The notes: generated by a model from the sequence alone, not told the origin. 32,733 nucleotides of DNA from JBHENC01 sp051000345 (GCA_051000345.1 JBPCOJ010000122.1:1-32733), one strand, 5' to 3'. Positions 25,401-32,733 are shown, counted from the stretch's first letter. Numbers and translations are program-made.

Positions 25401-26688
25401 TTATGACATTAATACTTTTTTGCCGGTCGGTGCCGTCACGCTCGCGGGCATCAATGGCACACCATCGAGCCTGGTGCGTTGGGGAGCGAATGGATTGGCC
25501 TTTCGCCTCGCTCCCACTTTTGGTTCTTCGTCTACCGATAGCAAAGTTTATCTTGTTCAAACTGCGCTAGTCTCAGCAACATCACCGATTCCGACCGGCA
25601 TGCAATTCAGCGCCACAAATTATTTTGCTTATGAAGGAAGCGGCAGTATTGATGTTACCGTTAATCGCACGGGCGATATTTCTGTTCCTTCGACGGTAAA
25701 TTTTCTGACAACGAACGGCACAGCCACCGAACGCTCCGACTATACAACGGCTTCCGGCACGCTTTCGTTTGCTGCCGGTGAAACAAGCAAAACATTTACT
25801 GTGCTCATTACCGACAATGCATACGTTGATGGCAATAGAACGATCAATCTCACGCTCGGCAACGCGACGGGTGCCCTCGTGAATGCGCCGAATAAGGCTA
25901 CGGTAACAATACAGGACAACGACTTCGGCACACAGACAACTAATCCGATTGATTTTGCGCAGTCCTTCGTGCGGCAGCAATACAGCGATTTTCTCAACCG
26001 CGTGCCGGACACAGGTGGACTCAATTACTGGACGGCTTTGATTACAAAATGCGCTTCAAACGACGCGAAATGTCTTAACACACAACGCGTCTCCGTCTCG
26101 GCGGCGTTCTTCATCGAGCAGGAATTTCAGGATACAGGATCATTTGTTTATCGCTTCTACAAAGCGTCTTACGGACAGCCGCCGACCTACGCGCAGTTTA
26201 TGCCCGACAGAAGCCGCGTTGTCGGAGGCGCGAATCTGGAAGCAGGCAAGCAGGCGTTTGCCGATGCGTGGGTGCAGAGGCCAGACTTTCTCGCTAAATA
26301 TCCGCAGACCGGCACGCCGTTCATCGACGCGCTTCTACAAACAATTCAGCAGGGCAGCGGCGTCGATCTTTCAAGCCAGCGCAATGCCTTCATCGCAGAC
26401 TTCAACGCCAACCAGAGCCGCGCGCGCATCGTCCGGCAGGCCGCAGAGAATCAAGCATTCCAGCAAGCGGAATACAACCGCGCGTTTGTGCTGATGCAAT
26501 ACTTCGGTTACTTGAGACGCGATCCAGATACGGCTGGTTATCAATTCTGGCTCGATATTTTGAGCAACCGCGTGCCGAATAATTACCGCTCGATGGTCTG
26601 CGCCTTCGTCACTTCGCGCGAATATCAGGAGCGTTTCAGTTCAATTGTCACGCGTAACGATAGCGTTTGCGGCAACATCGGGCAGTAA
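22462..26688 (+). CDS. Secreted triple-repeat propeller protein, Calx-beta, DUF4214
   Basis: This 1408-residue secreted protein starts with a signal-like hydrophobic stretch (residues 10-32). Three homologous units of about 310 residues follow (about 51-360, 386-697, 727-1037). Each has NDLVY/NDMVY, GGNSITP, GSEP(T/N)KLAL(S/A)D and SLVRWGANGLAFR, as in seven-bladed-propeller-like repeats. The units are separated by Pro/Thr linkers (TPAPTPTPSPSP). A Calx-beta domain (about 1043-1157, YEGSGSIDVTVNRTG) and a DUF4214 domain (about 1163-1400; FVRQQYSDFLNRVPDTGG and YLRRDPDTAGYQFWLDIL) end the protein. Four Cys lie in the DUF4214 part. A role in surface adhesion or matrix is inferred, not shown. 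AAGGA precedes the ATG. Confidence 0.92.
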   Translation: MLHSRKPMVHATTRLLILVLSLSCATIWLTNSAYMSGRARQTTLAQADSSSIRQITLPTNDLVYDKNTGKIYASVPSAAGAGGNSITPVDPATGTVGASVLIGSEPTKLALSDNGQYLYAFLDGASAIRRLDVATQTPGLQFGLGQQDPFHGNYSVTDIAVAPGSPDVVAVARSYRGTSPPEAGVAIFDNGVQRSKTGPGHSDGSDFLAFSASASKLYGGGYYGGLRTMTIDSSGVAATSMTSFTTGARIKFDNGLVYSATGQVINPDSGTILGTFSGVTSNNFVTDSSVGRAYYLLGNQFGGSNSTLTLKAFDVNTFLPVGALTISGVNGDVTSLVRWGANGLAFRTSGNQLFLIQTSLIPSSEPIPTPAATPAPTPTPSPSPVDAFVRQLSLTTNDMVYSQATQMLYTSVPSAAGAGGNSITPINPVDGAIGKSVFIGSEPTKLALSDDGQSLYAGLDGAGAVRRFDVSSQTPGLQFSLGLDNFYGSYAISDMVVAPGNPNLVAVARNYRGISPPEAGVAIFDNGVQRSKAGPGHIAGSDFLAFSASPAKLYGATYSGLSTMTVDDAGVTVASTVPFSSGYNIKFSNGLVYGAFGQVINPETGALVGTFTIPSGIGSYISVVIPDSANGRVFFLVSQGANVQLRAYDINTFLPIGSLTISGVNGTVSSLVRWGANGLAFRTSSNQIFLVQTSLVNSSVPVPTTSPTPTPSPTPKPAPAYVPTYVRQLDLPANDLVYHEGTQSLYASVPSRAGSGGNSITPVNPVNGAIGASVFVGSEPNKLALADDGKTMYVSLDGASAIRRFDLATQTPGLQFSPLNGFQRPADMAVVPGNPQSLAIAGGFAGVAIYDNGVQRPDTSKNNAYSVDRIEFSDSPTVLYGYDNQSSGFELVKLAVVSSGVKGVSTAQNLVSGYGIDIKFVNGLLYSTSGRVVNPETKQIIGTFTSQGNTYNSASAMAVDVALGRIFFLSSNGSSVLLSAYDINTFLPVGAVTLAGINGTPSSLVRWGANGLAFRLAPTFGSSSTDSKVYLVQTALVSATSPIPTGMQFSATNYFAYEGSGSIDVTVNRTGDISVPSTVNFLTTNGTATERSDYTTASGTLSFAAGETSKTFTVLITDNAYVDGNRTINLTLGNATGALVNAPNKATVTIQDNDFGTQTTNPIDFAQSFVRQQYSDFLNRVPDTGGLNYWTALITKCASNDAKCLNTQRVSVSAAFFIEQEFQDTGSFVYRFYKASYGQPPTYAQFMPDRSRVVGGANLEAGKQAFADAWVQRPDFLAKYPQTGTPFIDALLQTIQQGSGVDLSSQRNAFIADFNANQSRARIVRQAAENQAFQQAEYNRAFVLMQYFGYLRRDPDTAGYQFWLDILSNRVPNNYRSMVCAFVTSREYQERFSSIVTRNDSVCGNIGQ

Positions 26689-26689
26689 T

Positions 26690-26707
26690 AAAAGCGGCGG
26701 CGCTTTT
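26690..26707 (+). terminator. Short hairpin after the propeller gene
   Basis: AAAAGCG (26690-26696) and CGCTTTT (26701-26707) form a perfect 7-base stem with a 4-base loop, starting one base after the stop codon. The stem itself supplies the T run, so it may be a weak terminator. Confidence 0.45.
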
Positions 26708-26725
26708 CATTAATCACCATAAAAC

Positions 26726-26769
26726 AGCTCCGTGAATTCGGCATAATCGATTCACGGGGCTGACTTTTT
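26726..26769. terminator. Bidirectional rho-independent terminator
   Basis: AGCTCCGTGAAT (26726-26737) pairs with ATTCACGGGGCT (26750-26761) with one wobble, followed by GACTTTTT on the plus strand and, on the minus strand, by TTTT. It separates the propeller gene from the convergent sulfatase gene. Confidence 0.7.
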
Positions 26770-26808
26770 ACCGCGCCTTTGTAATGCACGGAGTCTCAGC
26801 GTTCGAGG

Positions 26809-27498
26809 TCAGGATCGAGCCAGATATTCTTCGAGTTTGGCTCGCAGGTGTTTGATCAATGACGGGTCGGCAGAAGAAAACAGATTATGCGTTTCTCCCG
26901 GATCGCTATTAAGCTCGTAGAGTTCTTCTATACCTACTCCATCCCATGTCCGGTAGAAGTATTTATAAATGGCTCCTTGCGTGCGAAATAGAATCGCGTA
27001 GCTCGGCACACGACCTTGTGTTTGATGGAATTCATACCGGCTGCTGTCGGGGTCGAGCAGCGATTGCCCTTGCCATGAAGCGGGAATCGAAAGCCCTAGC
27101 CGGGCGACGATGGTCGGGGCGACATCGATTTGAGTGGCAAACTTTAGATTGGCGTATTCGGTTTTAGAATCGTCATAGATAAGCAAAGGAATGCGTATGA
27201 ATTCCTGATAAAGGAGACGCGCATGGCCGAAGCCTTCTGCGCCGCTACGCTCCCCCAACCCTTCGCCGTGATCTGCGAGTATGACGACGAGGCTATTATC
27301 CATATAACCTTTCCTCTGAAGGTCGGCGAATAATTGCCGGATCATCGCGTCCGCTTGAACGACGCCGTTATCGTAATTGTTAATTACCGAAGCGGCATCG
27401 TATTTTCCGCGCACAAGCATTTCCCAGTCGCGCTTGATCATATCAGGCTGATAAATGCGGTACTGCTCTTGTCTGATTCCCGCAAAATGCGCCGACAT
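26809..27498 (-). CDS. Sulfatase/LtaS-like enzyme, C-terminal half (after frameshift)
   Basis: This 229-residue frame holds the second half of a sulfatase/alkaline-phosphatase superfamily domain. VVILADHGEGLGE carries the conserved Asp-His metal ligands, GFGHARLLYQE supplies another His, and DVAPTIVARLGLSIPASWQG and YELNSDPGETHNL are the usual tail blocks. It has no signal or membrane helix and cannot act alone. It continues the preceding frame (27498-28760) if one base is restored near 27508: the joined reading would be FFYLHLMSAHFAG. The gene is therefore a broken or mis-sequenced single gene of about 650 residues. The first ATG in this frame is at 27498. Confidence 0.75.
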   Translation of the reverse strand: MSAHFAGIRQEQYRIYQPDMIKRDWEMLVRGKYDAASVINNYDNGVVQADAMIRQLFADLQRKGYMDNSLVVILADHGEGLGERSGAEGFGHARLLYQEFIRIPLLIYDDSKTEYANLKFATQIDVAPTIVARLGLSIPASWQGQSLLDPDSSRYEFHQTQGRVPSYAILFRTQGAIYKYFYRTWDGVGIEELYELNSDPGETHNLFSSADPSLIKHLRAKLEEYLARS

Positions 27499-28760
27499 CA
27501 AATGGAGTAGAAGAAGGCAGGCGTGCCGTCGAACTGCGGTACTTGTTCCGAAGCCTCGAAGATGAGGCGATCATCCGTCATCGATGAATACTTTTTTGAA
27601 CTGCTGCCGTCGAAGTAGAGTGTGATGCCGCTTCCATAGGATTGCTTTAATTCGTACCAATCGTGAGTACCCGATAGAATGAAATAAGTTTTGTAGCCTT
27701 GATCGTGAAGAAGATCGGGAAGTTTGAAATCTTCAGGAATCAATCCACGCGAAGTTTTTGAAGACAGAGTGCTCAGTATCCCGCAGTTCGATTCAGAACA
27801 AGTGGACGTCGCAAAGGCTACTTTCCGAAGGTTTCCTGTTTCGTACAAACTTTTGAGAAAGGGCGTCGTCGGACGCTGATAGCCATAAACCTGCGTATGA
27901 TCTGCGCGCAGCGCGTCCACGATAATAATAATGACGTTTTTTTTCTCGAACGATTGCCCGCGAGGATAGTTCGCGCGGACTTGCGGTTCATCTATGCGTA
28001 GTCTTGTCGTCAGAGCATCTCGCTTGGTGTCGAGAAGCGTTGTATTAAAGAAACTCATAATCGGCTCGTAAGTCAGAAAATCATAAGCACCGATGCCTCT
28101 TGTTAGGGTATGAATGTAAGACCCATAAACGAGCAGTAGGAAAACCAATGCAGCACATGATTGTAATGTCCGGCGCGGATCACGAAAGAGGCTTAACGGA
28201 TGTCCCGGCAAAAAAAACTGTTCCAATCCTGTTTGTAATTTTTTGGATAGCCGCAAGTGAACGATAAAAATAAGCGACAGGCCGACGGCGAGACCGAGAT
28301 ATATCCGGTAGGAAAGGGAAAGGCCGCTGCTGCCGAGTGCGTTGTGCCGTAATAGGTATTGTGAAACGAGAAGATAATTGATATTAGCGTCCCACAGCCG
28401 ATAGCTGATGAAGTCCATTAAATACAGAAAAGCTAATGCCGCAGTCCACGCCGCATAGACGACAGCAATCAAATATGGTGTCGGATGCCATGTGCGCAAG
28501 CGTCCGTATAAAAGCGGAAGGCCGGTTATAATTATAAGGCTGGCAAGAAGTCCTGCCGCAATCGTCATGTGAAACACGACGAGCCATTTGCTGACACGAA
28601 TGTAGCGGCTGAAGAGATAGATAAGGCAGAAACTAAGGGCGAGATGAAAAAGAACGTAGAACTGAAGAACGCGTGAGGAAGTTGTGCTGCGCCAAATCGA
28701 ATGAATGTTGAATAAAAACTTACTTCGATGCCGGAAGTGATTCGCTTGTGATTTAATCAT
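27498..28760 (-). CDS. Sulfatase/LtaS-like membrane enzyme, N-terminal half
   Basis: This 420-residue frame has about five N-terminal membrane helices (about residues 33-50, 60-80, 93-115, 150-172 and 205-222) and then the start of a sulfatase-like domain. VIIIIVDALRADHTQVYGYQ provides the first metal-binding Asp, and the segment TSTCSESNCGILSTL, by position, should hold the Ser/Thr/Cys nucleophile. The plan is that of LtaS/EptA-like phosphotransferases and membrane sulfatases; the substrate cannot be told. The frame ends abruptly at FFYSI and the domain continues in the -1 frame. It starts 37 bases after the helicase gene on the same strand and is probably cotranscribed. It is more AT-rich than its neighbours. 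Confidence 0.8.
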   Translation of the reverse strand: MIKSQANHFRHRSKFLFNIHSIWRSTTSSRVLQFYVLFHLALSFCLIYLFSRYIRVSKWLVVFHMTIAAGLLASLIIITGLPLLYGRLRTWHPTPYLIAVVYAAWTAALAFLYLMDFISYRLWDANINYLLVSQYLLRHNALGSSGLSLSYRIYLGLAVGLSLIFIVHLRLSKKLQTGLEQFFLPGHPLSLFRDPRRTLQSCAALVFLLLVYGSYIHTLTRGIGAYDFLTYEPIMSFFNTTLLDTKRDALTTRLRIDEPQVRANYPRGQSFEKKNVIIIIVDALRADHTQVYGYQRPTTPFLKSLYETGNLRKVAFATSTCSESNCGILSTLSSKTSRGLIPEDFKLPDLLHDQGYKTYFILSGTHDWYELKQSYGSGITLYFDGSSSKKYSSMTDDRLIFEASEQVPQFDGTPAFFYSI

Positions 28761-28797
28761 CGCTTTCTTGTGATAAAAATTTACTGGAATATCATCG

Positions 28798-31230
28798 TCA
28801 AGCCTTTTCGAGTCCTGCGTACTTTTCGATTAGCTTCTTTTGTCCGAAGCCGGGAAAACTTACCGTCAACTTCGCCGAATCGCCTGTGCCTTCACGACGC
28901 AGCACGAGGCCGCGCCCGTACTTCGGATGACGAACGTGCGCGCCGGGCGTGAAGTCGCCGCTTGCGGCAGATGACGCGCCGCTGCTGCTATTGCTGCTGC
29001 TGCGCGATGCGGGTTGGGAATTGCCGGAAGATGAAGATGGTGATGCGGCGGCGCGGCGTATGACAGGCGCATCGGGCTGCGCGGATGATGGATTCATTTG
29101 CTGGCCGCGTTTGCGGAAGAATTCAGCGATGGAGTCGGCGCTGTCGTATGTTTTTCCCGTATAGATTTTTTCTGGGCGGGCGTTTTCGCCAAGTCCTTGT
29201 CCTTTGAGGGCGCGTATGGCGTGCTTGTTTTCGAGCGTCGAGGACTTGCGCGCGAACGAAAGCCAAGACGCGCCGCGTGATAAATCTTCCATTAATTCGA
29301 GCGGCATTTCGTTCAAAAACTGCGATGGCTCCGACGCCATTTCCTCGCCGTAAACTCTGCGCTTCATCGCGTGCGACACATACAAATACTTTTCGGCGCG
29401 CGTGATCGCAACATACGCGAGGCGGCGTTCTTCTTCGAGTTCCGCAGGGTCTGTCGCAGAGCGCGAGTGCGGAAACAATCCATCTTCGAGGCCGACGATG
29501 AAGACGAGCGGAAATTCCAATCCTTTGGCCGAATGCACGGTCATCAACGTGACCGGCGCATCCTGTTTGTATTGATCCGAATCCGAGACGAGCGCGGCGT
29601 GGTCTATGAAATCCCGCAAGCCTTCGCCCGCCTCCTGTGCATCGTAATCAACGGCGGCGTTGACGAGTTCCTGCAAGTTCTCGACGCGCGCTTCCGCTTC
29701 GTCCGTGTTTTCGGCCTTCAGCGCGTTAGCGTAACCCGTATCTAAAATCGCCGCTTTGACGACATCGGAGACGGGAGAATCCGAAGCTGCGGCGCTCGTC
29801 GTCGCCGTCACGAGGTCTGTAATGATCTTCTGAAAATTTTTCAGCGCAGTCGTGGCGCGCGGCGAAAGTCCCGGCGTGCTGCCGTCCGTCAGCAGCGCGA
29901 TTGTTTCCCAGTGCGAGACGGCGTAATCCTTCGCGCGGCGTTCGATCTCATCGAGCGTTTGTTTGCCGAGACCGCGCGCGGGACTGTTGATAATGCGCAT
30001 CAATGCGATGGAATCGTGCGGGTTCATGGCGAGCTTGAGATAAGAAACGATGTCGCGCACTTCCGCGCGCTCGTAAAAGGAAAAGCCGCCGACGATGTTG
30101 TAATCAATGCGCGAGCGGCGCAGCGCTTCTTCAAAAACACGCGATTGTGCATTGGTGCGGTAGAGAATAGCAGCACGAATGTTCGGCTCTTTGCGGCGAT
30201 GCTCTTCGATTTTAGCGGCGACGAAACGCGCTTCGGCATCGCCGTCGAACGCTTGGTAATAACGTATGCTTTCGCCCGCAGGATTCGCCGTCCACAACGT
30301 CTTGCCTTTGCGCTCCGTATTGTTTTTAACGACGCTGCCCGCTACGTCCAGAATGTTTTGCGTCGAGCGATAGTTTTGTTCGAGGCGTATCGCCTTCGCG
30401 TTCGGGTAATGCTGCTCGAAGTTTAGAATGTTAGTTATGTCGGCTCCTCGCCATTTGTACACAGATTGATCTTCGTCTCCGACCACGCAAATGTTCTGCT
30501 GCTTCTCTGTGAGAAAGCGTATGAGCGCGAATTGTAAACTGTTGGTGTCCTGATATTCGTCAACGAGAATGTATTTGAACTTGTCGTTGTAACGCTCGCG
30601 CACTTCGGGGACGCGGCGCAGCAGTTGAACTGTTTTGATGATTAGATCATCGAAGTCGAGCGCGTTGTTGTTGCGCAGGCGTTCTTCATAGAGACGGAAA
30701 ACGCGTGCGATTGCCGAGCGTTTTTCGTCGCCGTATTCGACATGTGCGGCATAGCTTTCCGCATCGTCGCCGCGATTCTTGGCGGCGCTAATCGCTGATT
30801 GCACTGCGCGCTGGCCGAGTTGCTTGTCGTCGTAACCTAAATCCTTGATGCAGGCTTTGATGAGGCGCACCGAATCGTCTTGGTCGTAGATGGTGAAGGA
30901 GCGCGTGTAGCCTTCCTGCAAGGCTTGAATGTCCTGACGCAGTATGCGCACGCAGAGACTATGAAAGGTGGAGATTAAAGGAGCGCTGCGTTGATTGAAA
31001 CTGCTAATTAGTTTTGCGACGCGCTCGCGCATTTCCTGCGCCGCTTTGTTCGTAAAGGTGACGGCGAGAATGTGGTGCGGCGGGACATTGCGTTCGGCGA
31101 TAAGGTAAACGATGCGATACGTAATGACGCGCGTTTTGCCGGAGCCTGCGCCCGCAAGAATCAACAGCGGCCCTTCTGTTTCGGTGACCGCCTCGCGCTG
31201 AGGCGGATTAAGCGTTGAAAGAAAATCCAT
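28798..31230 (-). CDS. pcrA: PcrA/UvrD-type superfamily 1 DNA helicase
   Basis: The 810-residue helicase has all SF1A motifs: Walker A AGAGSGKT (26-33), VTFTNKAAQEM (motif Ia), LVDEYQDTN (Walker B, about 224), GDEDQSVYKWRGAD (motif III, about 250), EQNYRST (motif IV), VHSAKGLEFPLVFIVGLEDG (motif V, about 563) and VAITRAEKYLYV (motif VI). The C-terminal tail (about 755-810, HPKYGRGLVLRREG) is the RNA-polymerase-contacting/Tudor-like fold typical of PcrA/UvrD, after a Ser-rich linker. It unwinds DNA 3'-5' in repair and removal of stalled complexes. No ribosome binding site precedes the ATG at 31230; repeat element E lies immediately upstream instead. Confidence 0.95.
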   Translation of the reverse strand: MDFLSTLNPPQREAVTETEGPLLILAGAGSGKTRVITYRIVYLIAERNVPPHHILAVTFTNKAAQEMRERVAKLISSFNQRSAPLISTFHSLCVRILRQDIQALQEGYTRSFTIYDQDDSVRLIKACIKDLGYDDKQLGQRAVQSAISAAKNRGDDAESYAAHVEYGDEKRSAIARVFRLYEERLRNNNALDFDDLIIKTVQLLRRVPEVRERYNDKFKYILVDEYQDTNSLQFALIRFLTEKQQNICVVGDEDQSVYKWRGADITNILNFEQHYPNAKAIRLEQNYRSTQNILDVAGSVVKNNTERKGKTLWTANPAGESIRYYQAFDGDAEARFVAAKIEEHRRKEPNIRAAILYRTNAQSRVFEEALRRSRIDYNIVGGFSFYERAEVRDIVSYLKLAMNPHDSIALMRIINSPARGLGKQTLDEIERRAKDYAVSHWETIALLTDGSTPGLSPRATTALKNFQKIITDLVTATTSAAASDSPVSDVVKAAILDTGYANALKAENTDEAEARVENLQELVNAAVDYDAQEAGEGLRDFIDHAALVSDSDQYKQDAPVTLMTVHSAKGLEFPLVFIVGLEDGLFPHSRSATDPAELEEERRLAYVAITRAEKYLYVSHAMKRRVYGEEMASEPSQFLNEMPLELMEDLSRGASWLSFARKSSTLENKHAIRALKGQGLGENARPEKIYTGKTYDSADSIAEFFRKRGQQMNPSSAQPDAPVIRRAAASPSSSSGNSQPASRSSSNSSSGASSAASGDFTPGAHVRHPKYGRGLVLRREGTGDSAKLTVSFPGFGQKKLIEKYAGLEKA

Positions 31231-31238
31231 GATGAAAA

Positions 31239-31356
31239 CAGTAGTCAGAAGTCAGGAGTCAGGAGTCAGAATAAGCAAGTGACGCAGATCGTCTTCACGT
31301 TCATAATACATGCTGCCCGTAATTATTCTGACTTCTGTCTCCTGACTTCTGTCTTC
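31239..31356. repeat. Heptamer-repeat hairpin element E
   Basis: The left arm (31239-31275) has four AGNAGTC-type units ending CAGAATAAG. The right arm (31323-31356) is its inverse (ATTCTGACTTCTGTCTCCTG). On the minus strand the core reads ATGTATTATGAACGTGAAGA, matching the TATGAACGT of element D, so E is inserted in the opposite orientation. It reaches from the isochorismatase stop codon to 8 bases before the helicase start codon. Confidence 0.8.
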
Positions 31357-31914
31357 TCACTTGATTAGTTTTTGAATCGATTTGAATTGTTCGTGGCGCG
31401 CATCGCGCATGAGTTCAAAGAGTGCCATTTCGGTTGATGAGGGAAGCGCGCCGCTGCGCTCCATTTTGTCGAGCGCGAGTTGTTTGTTGCGCGAATCGCG
31501 CGCCGTAATGCAATCAATTAGCAGATGAACCTGAAAGCCTCTGGCGAGCAAATCATGCGCTGTTTGATTGACGCAAATGTGCGCTTCGATGCCGCAGAGC
31601 AGCACTTGCCGCGCGCCCGCAGCATTTAGCTGCGCACCGAATTCGGGCGCGCCGCACGCGCTGAATGAAGTTTTTTCGATGACCGCAGTCGCCTGCGGCA
31701 GTACCATCTGAAGCTCGTTCGCCGTGCGGCCTAGTCCCTTCGGATATTGCTCCGTGACGATCACGGGAACATTCAGAAGTCCGGCGGCGTGCGCGATGAG
31801 CGCGATGCGCGCCGTCGTTTCCGCGAAGTCCGAGATGGAAGAGCGAAACGCCTCTTGCATGTCGATGATGGCAAGCGCGGTTTGCGAGGGATCGAGCGTG
31901 CTGTTGTGCTGCAT
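31357..31914 (-). CDS. Isochorismatase-family cysteine hydrolase
   Basis: From the ATG at 31914 (AAGGAA about 6 bases upstream) this 185-residue protein has the isochorismatase-like fold. Its triad is Asp18 (LAIIDMQEAF), Lys81 (VIEKTSFSA) and Cys114 (CGIEAHICVNQT), with the usual cis-peptide stretch just before the cysteine. It is closest in pattern to YcaC-like and nicotinamidase-like hydrolases; the substrate is not determined. An alternative ATG at 31938 adds eight residues. It is the first gene of a minus-strand run with the helicase and sulfatase. Confidence 0.9.
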   Translation of the reverse strand: MQHNSTLDPSQTALAIIDMQEAFRSSISDFAETTARIALIAHAAGLLNVPVIVTEQYPKGLGRTANELQMVLPQATAVIEKTSFSACGAPEFGAQLNAAGARQVLLCGIEAHICVNQTAHDLLARGFQVHLLIDCITARDSRNKQLALDKMERSGALPSSTEMALFELMRDARHEQFKSIQKLIK

Positions 31915-31938
31915 AAAATTTTCCTTGACGGAAAGCAT

Positions 31939-32138
31939 TTAACCACACGAGTTGTGGAGCGCAAAATCCATGCGAGGCAAGGAACCGCAAATCGTCCGAC
32001 GAAATTAATTGATTGATTGTCGGTCTCCATCAAACGCGCGTCGAAAAACTTTCTTGTCAAACGAGCGCATTCAGAGTAGAAGTTCCTTACGCGAATTCTC
32101 GCGTGCTCGAATTATTCAAAATGATGAAGGCGGTGAAA
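31939..32138. other. Divergent intergenic region
   Basis: This gap separates the isochorismatase (minus) from the histone-like gene (plus). CCACA/TGTGG with a 5-base loop at 31943-31957 could be an operator or hairpin. No clear promoter pair is seen. Confidence 0.3.
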
Positions 32139-32459
32139 ATGGCAACTAAAAAAGCGGCTAAAAAATCAAGCGGCGGAGCGGCGAAAAAAGCGACCAAGTC
32201 GAGCGCCAAAAAATCGGTCAAGTCCGGCACGAAAACGGCAACCAAGACGAGCGCGAAAAAAGCCACCAAGAAGGCGTCGAAAAAATCTGTGAGTAGTAAG
32301 CGCACGTTGATCGACACGGGAACTGACAAGCGTTACGTGCGGCGCGATGCCAAAGGGCAGTTCAAGGATGTCGTGGATGTCGGGCGCTCGCTTAGTCAGG
32401 ACATCAGGCGCAAAGCTAAAACCAAAGCGCCGAGCGGTCAGGGCGACAAAGGCGACTAA
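32139..32459 (+). CDS. Lys/Ala-rich histone-like small protein
   Basis: From the ATG at 32139 (GAAGG 8 bases upstream) the 106-residue protein has a basic half of KKAAKK/KKATK-type repeats (about residues 2-55), as in AlgP or the C-terminus of histone H1. A conserved-looking tail follows (TGTDKRYVRRDAKGQFKDVV, then DVGRSLSQDIRRKAKTKAP, SGQGDKGD). The tail matches a widespread family of small unnamed bacterial proteins, by recollection of its pattern. It probably binds DNA or RNA electrostatically. Longer frames upstream (to 32013 or 32121) lack ribosome binding sites. Confidence 0.82.
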   Translation: MATKKAAKKSSGGAAKKATKSSAKKSVKSGTKTATKTSAKKATKKASKKSVSSKRTLIDTGTDKRYVRRDAKGQFKDVVDVGRSLSQDIRRKAKTKAPSGQGDKGD

Positions 32460-32484
32460 CTTTCATTAACAATCAACTCACCAG

Positions 32485-32534
32485 AGCAGGACAAACGCAC
32501 GCCGGTACTTTTACAGGCATACGTTTGTCCTGCT
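32485..32534. repeat. 13-base inverted repeat, possible terminator or IS end
   Basis: AGCAGGACAAACG (32485-32497) and CGTTTGTCCTGCT (32522-32534) are a perfect inverted pair with a 24-base loop. It lies between the histone-like gene and the transposase fragment, so it may be the transcription end of the former or part of the insertion-sequence end. Confidence 0.6.
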
Positions 32535-32553
32535 ACCTAATGTGTGACTCTTT

Positions 32554-32733
32554 TTAGGCAGTGACCAGACCATCGAGGTCTAACGGGTCACGTCCTAGTT
32601 GGAGAGTCAAAAAGACCATCACCGTATGCGACAAGACTTTGCGAATCAAGCGATGCTGAAAGTGCCACAAGTCATGCACCCGAATCTTGGCGACGGCAAA
32701 GCGTTCGGTTAAATGCGAGCCGACGGTCTCCAC
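32554..32733 (-). CDS. Transposase C-terminus, probably IS982 family (partial)
   Basis: The minus-strand frame from the window edge to the TAA at 32554-32556 gives 59 residues: VETVGSHLTERFAVAKIRVH, then DLWHFQHRLIRKVLSHTVMV and FLTLQLGRDPLDLDGLVTA. The pattern (VET...LTERF, RxHxLW...RxxRKxLxHT, LGR.PL.LDGLV) is that of the DDE-type transposases of IS982-like elements, with the last catalytic Glu in 'VET'. The gene begins outside the window. An insertion sequence therefore starts between 32485 and 32554 and runs off the right edge. Confidence 0.75.
   Translation of the reverse strand: METVGSHLTERFAVAKIRVHDLWHFQHRLIRKVLSHTVMVFLTLQLGRDPLDLDGLVTA

Noticed and set aside
27495..27515. Programmed -1 frameshift in the sulfatase gene
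   Set aside because: There is no X-XXY-YYZ slippery heptamer at the junction and no evident downstream stimulatory stem; mutation or sequencing error is simpler.

Overview
The window is a GC-rich bacterial chromosome segment, dense in GCGC-type codons, with about 24 intact genes plus fragments. The gene families point to an Acidobacteriota-like organism, perhaps class Blastocatellia: a secreted Calx-beta/DUF4214 protein, an S46 dipeptidyl-peptidase, tandem MacB-type permeases, zinc-ribbon/FHA kinases and a Uma2 protein. This placement is inference from family content; no rRNA or other phylogenetic marker is present.

Region 1 (1-11410). After the tail of an upstream gene and a Yip1-type membrane protein comes a long minus-strand array. 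In transcription order it holds a MacA/HlyD-type adaptor, a LolD/MacB-type ATPase and five separate MacB-type permeases. Two small genes lie after the first permease, followed by a relic of a permease 5' end and a plus-strand uma2 gene. One ATPase and one adaptor could therefore serve five permeases with divergent periplasmic domains. The uma2 gene sits between two diverged direct copies of a permease start.

Region 2 (11783-18546). Five plus-strand genes form a eukaryotic-type phospho-signalling cluster: a zinc-ribbon/FHA protein, a Ser/Thr kinase with two zinc ribbons and an FHA domain, an RDD membrane protein, a zinc-ribbon/TM/TPR protein, and an FHA-GAF-SpoIIE-type phosphatase. Kinase, phosphatase and phosphothreonine readers are all encoded together, with no secretion-system genes nearby. 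This is the best candidate in the window for a little-described system.

Region 3 (18640-26770). It holds a DUF4160/DUF2442 pair, a stand-alone helix-hairpin-helix protein resembling the N-terminus of PolX, a DPP7-like S46 peptidase, and a 1408-residue secreted protein. The last has three propeller-like repeats, a Calx-beta domain and a DUF4214 tail.

Region 4 (26809-32733). On the minus strand are a sulfatase/LtaS-like membrane enzyme broken by one frameshift, a PcrA/UvrD helicase and an isochorismatase-type hydrolase. A Lys/Ala-rich histone-like protein follows on the plus strand, and the window ends inside a minus-strand transposase that looks like IS982.

Several gene junctions are occupied by long imperfect hairpins whose arms are degenerate 7-nt repeats (AGAAGTC-type or AAAACTG-type). 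The AGAAGTC-type elements share a related core. A separate nested-palindrome element lies at 16527-16701. These repeats abut start and stop codons and are the most striking non-coding structure here.
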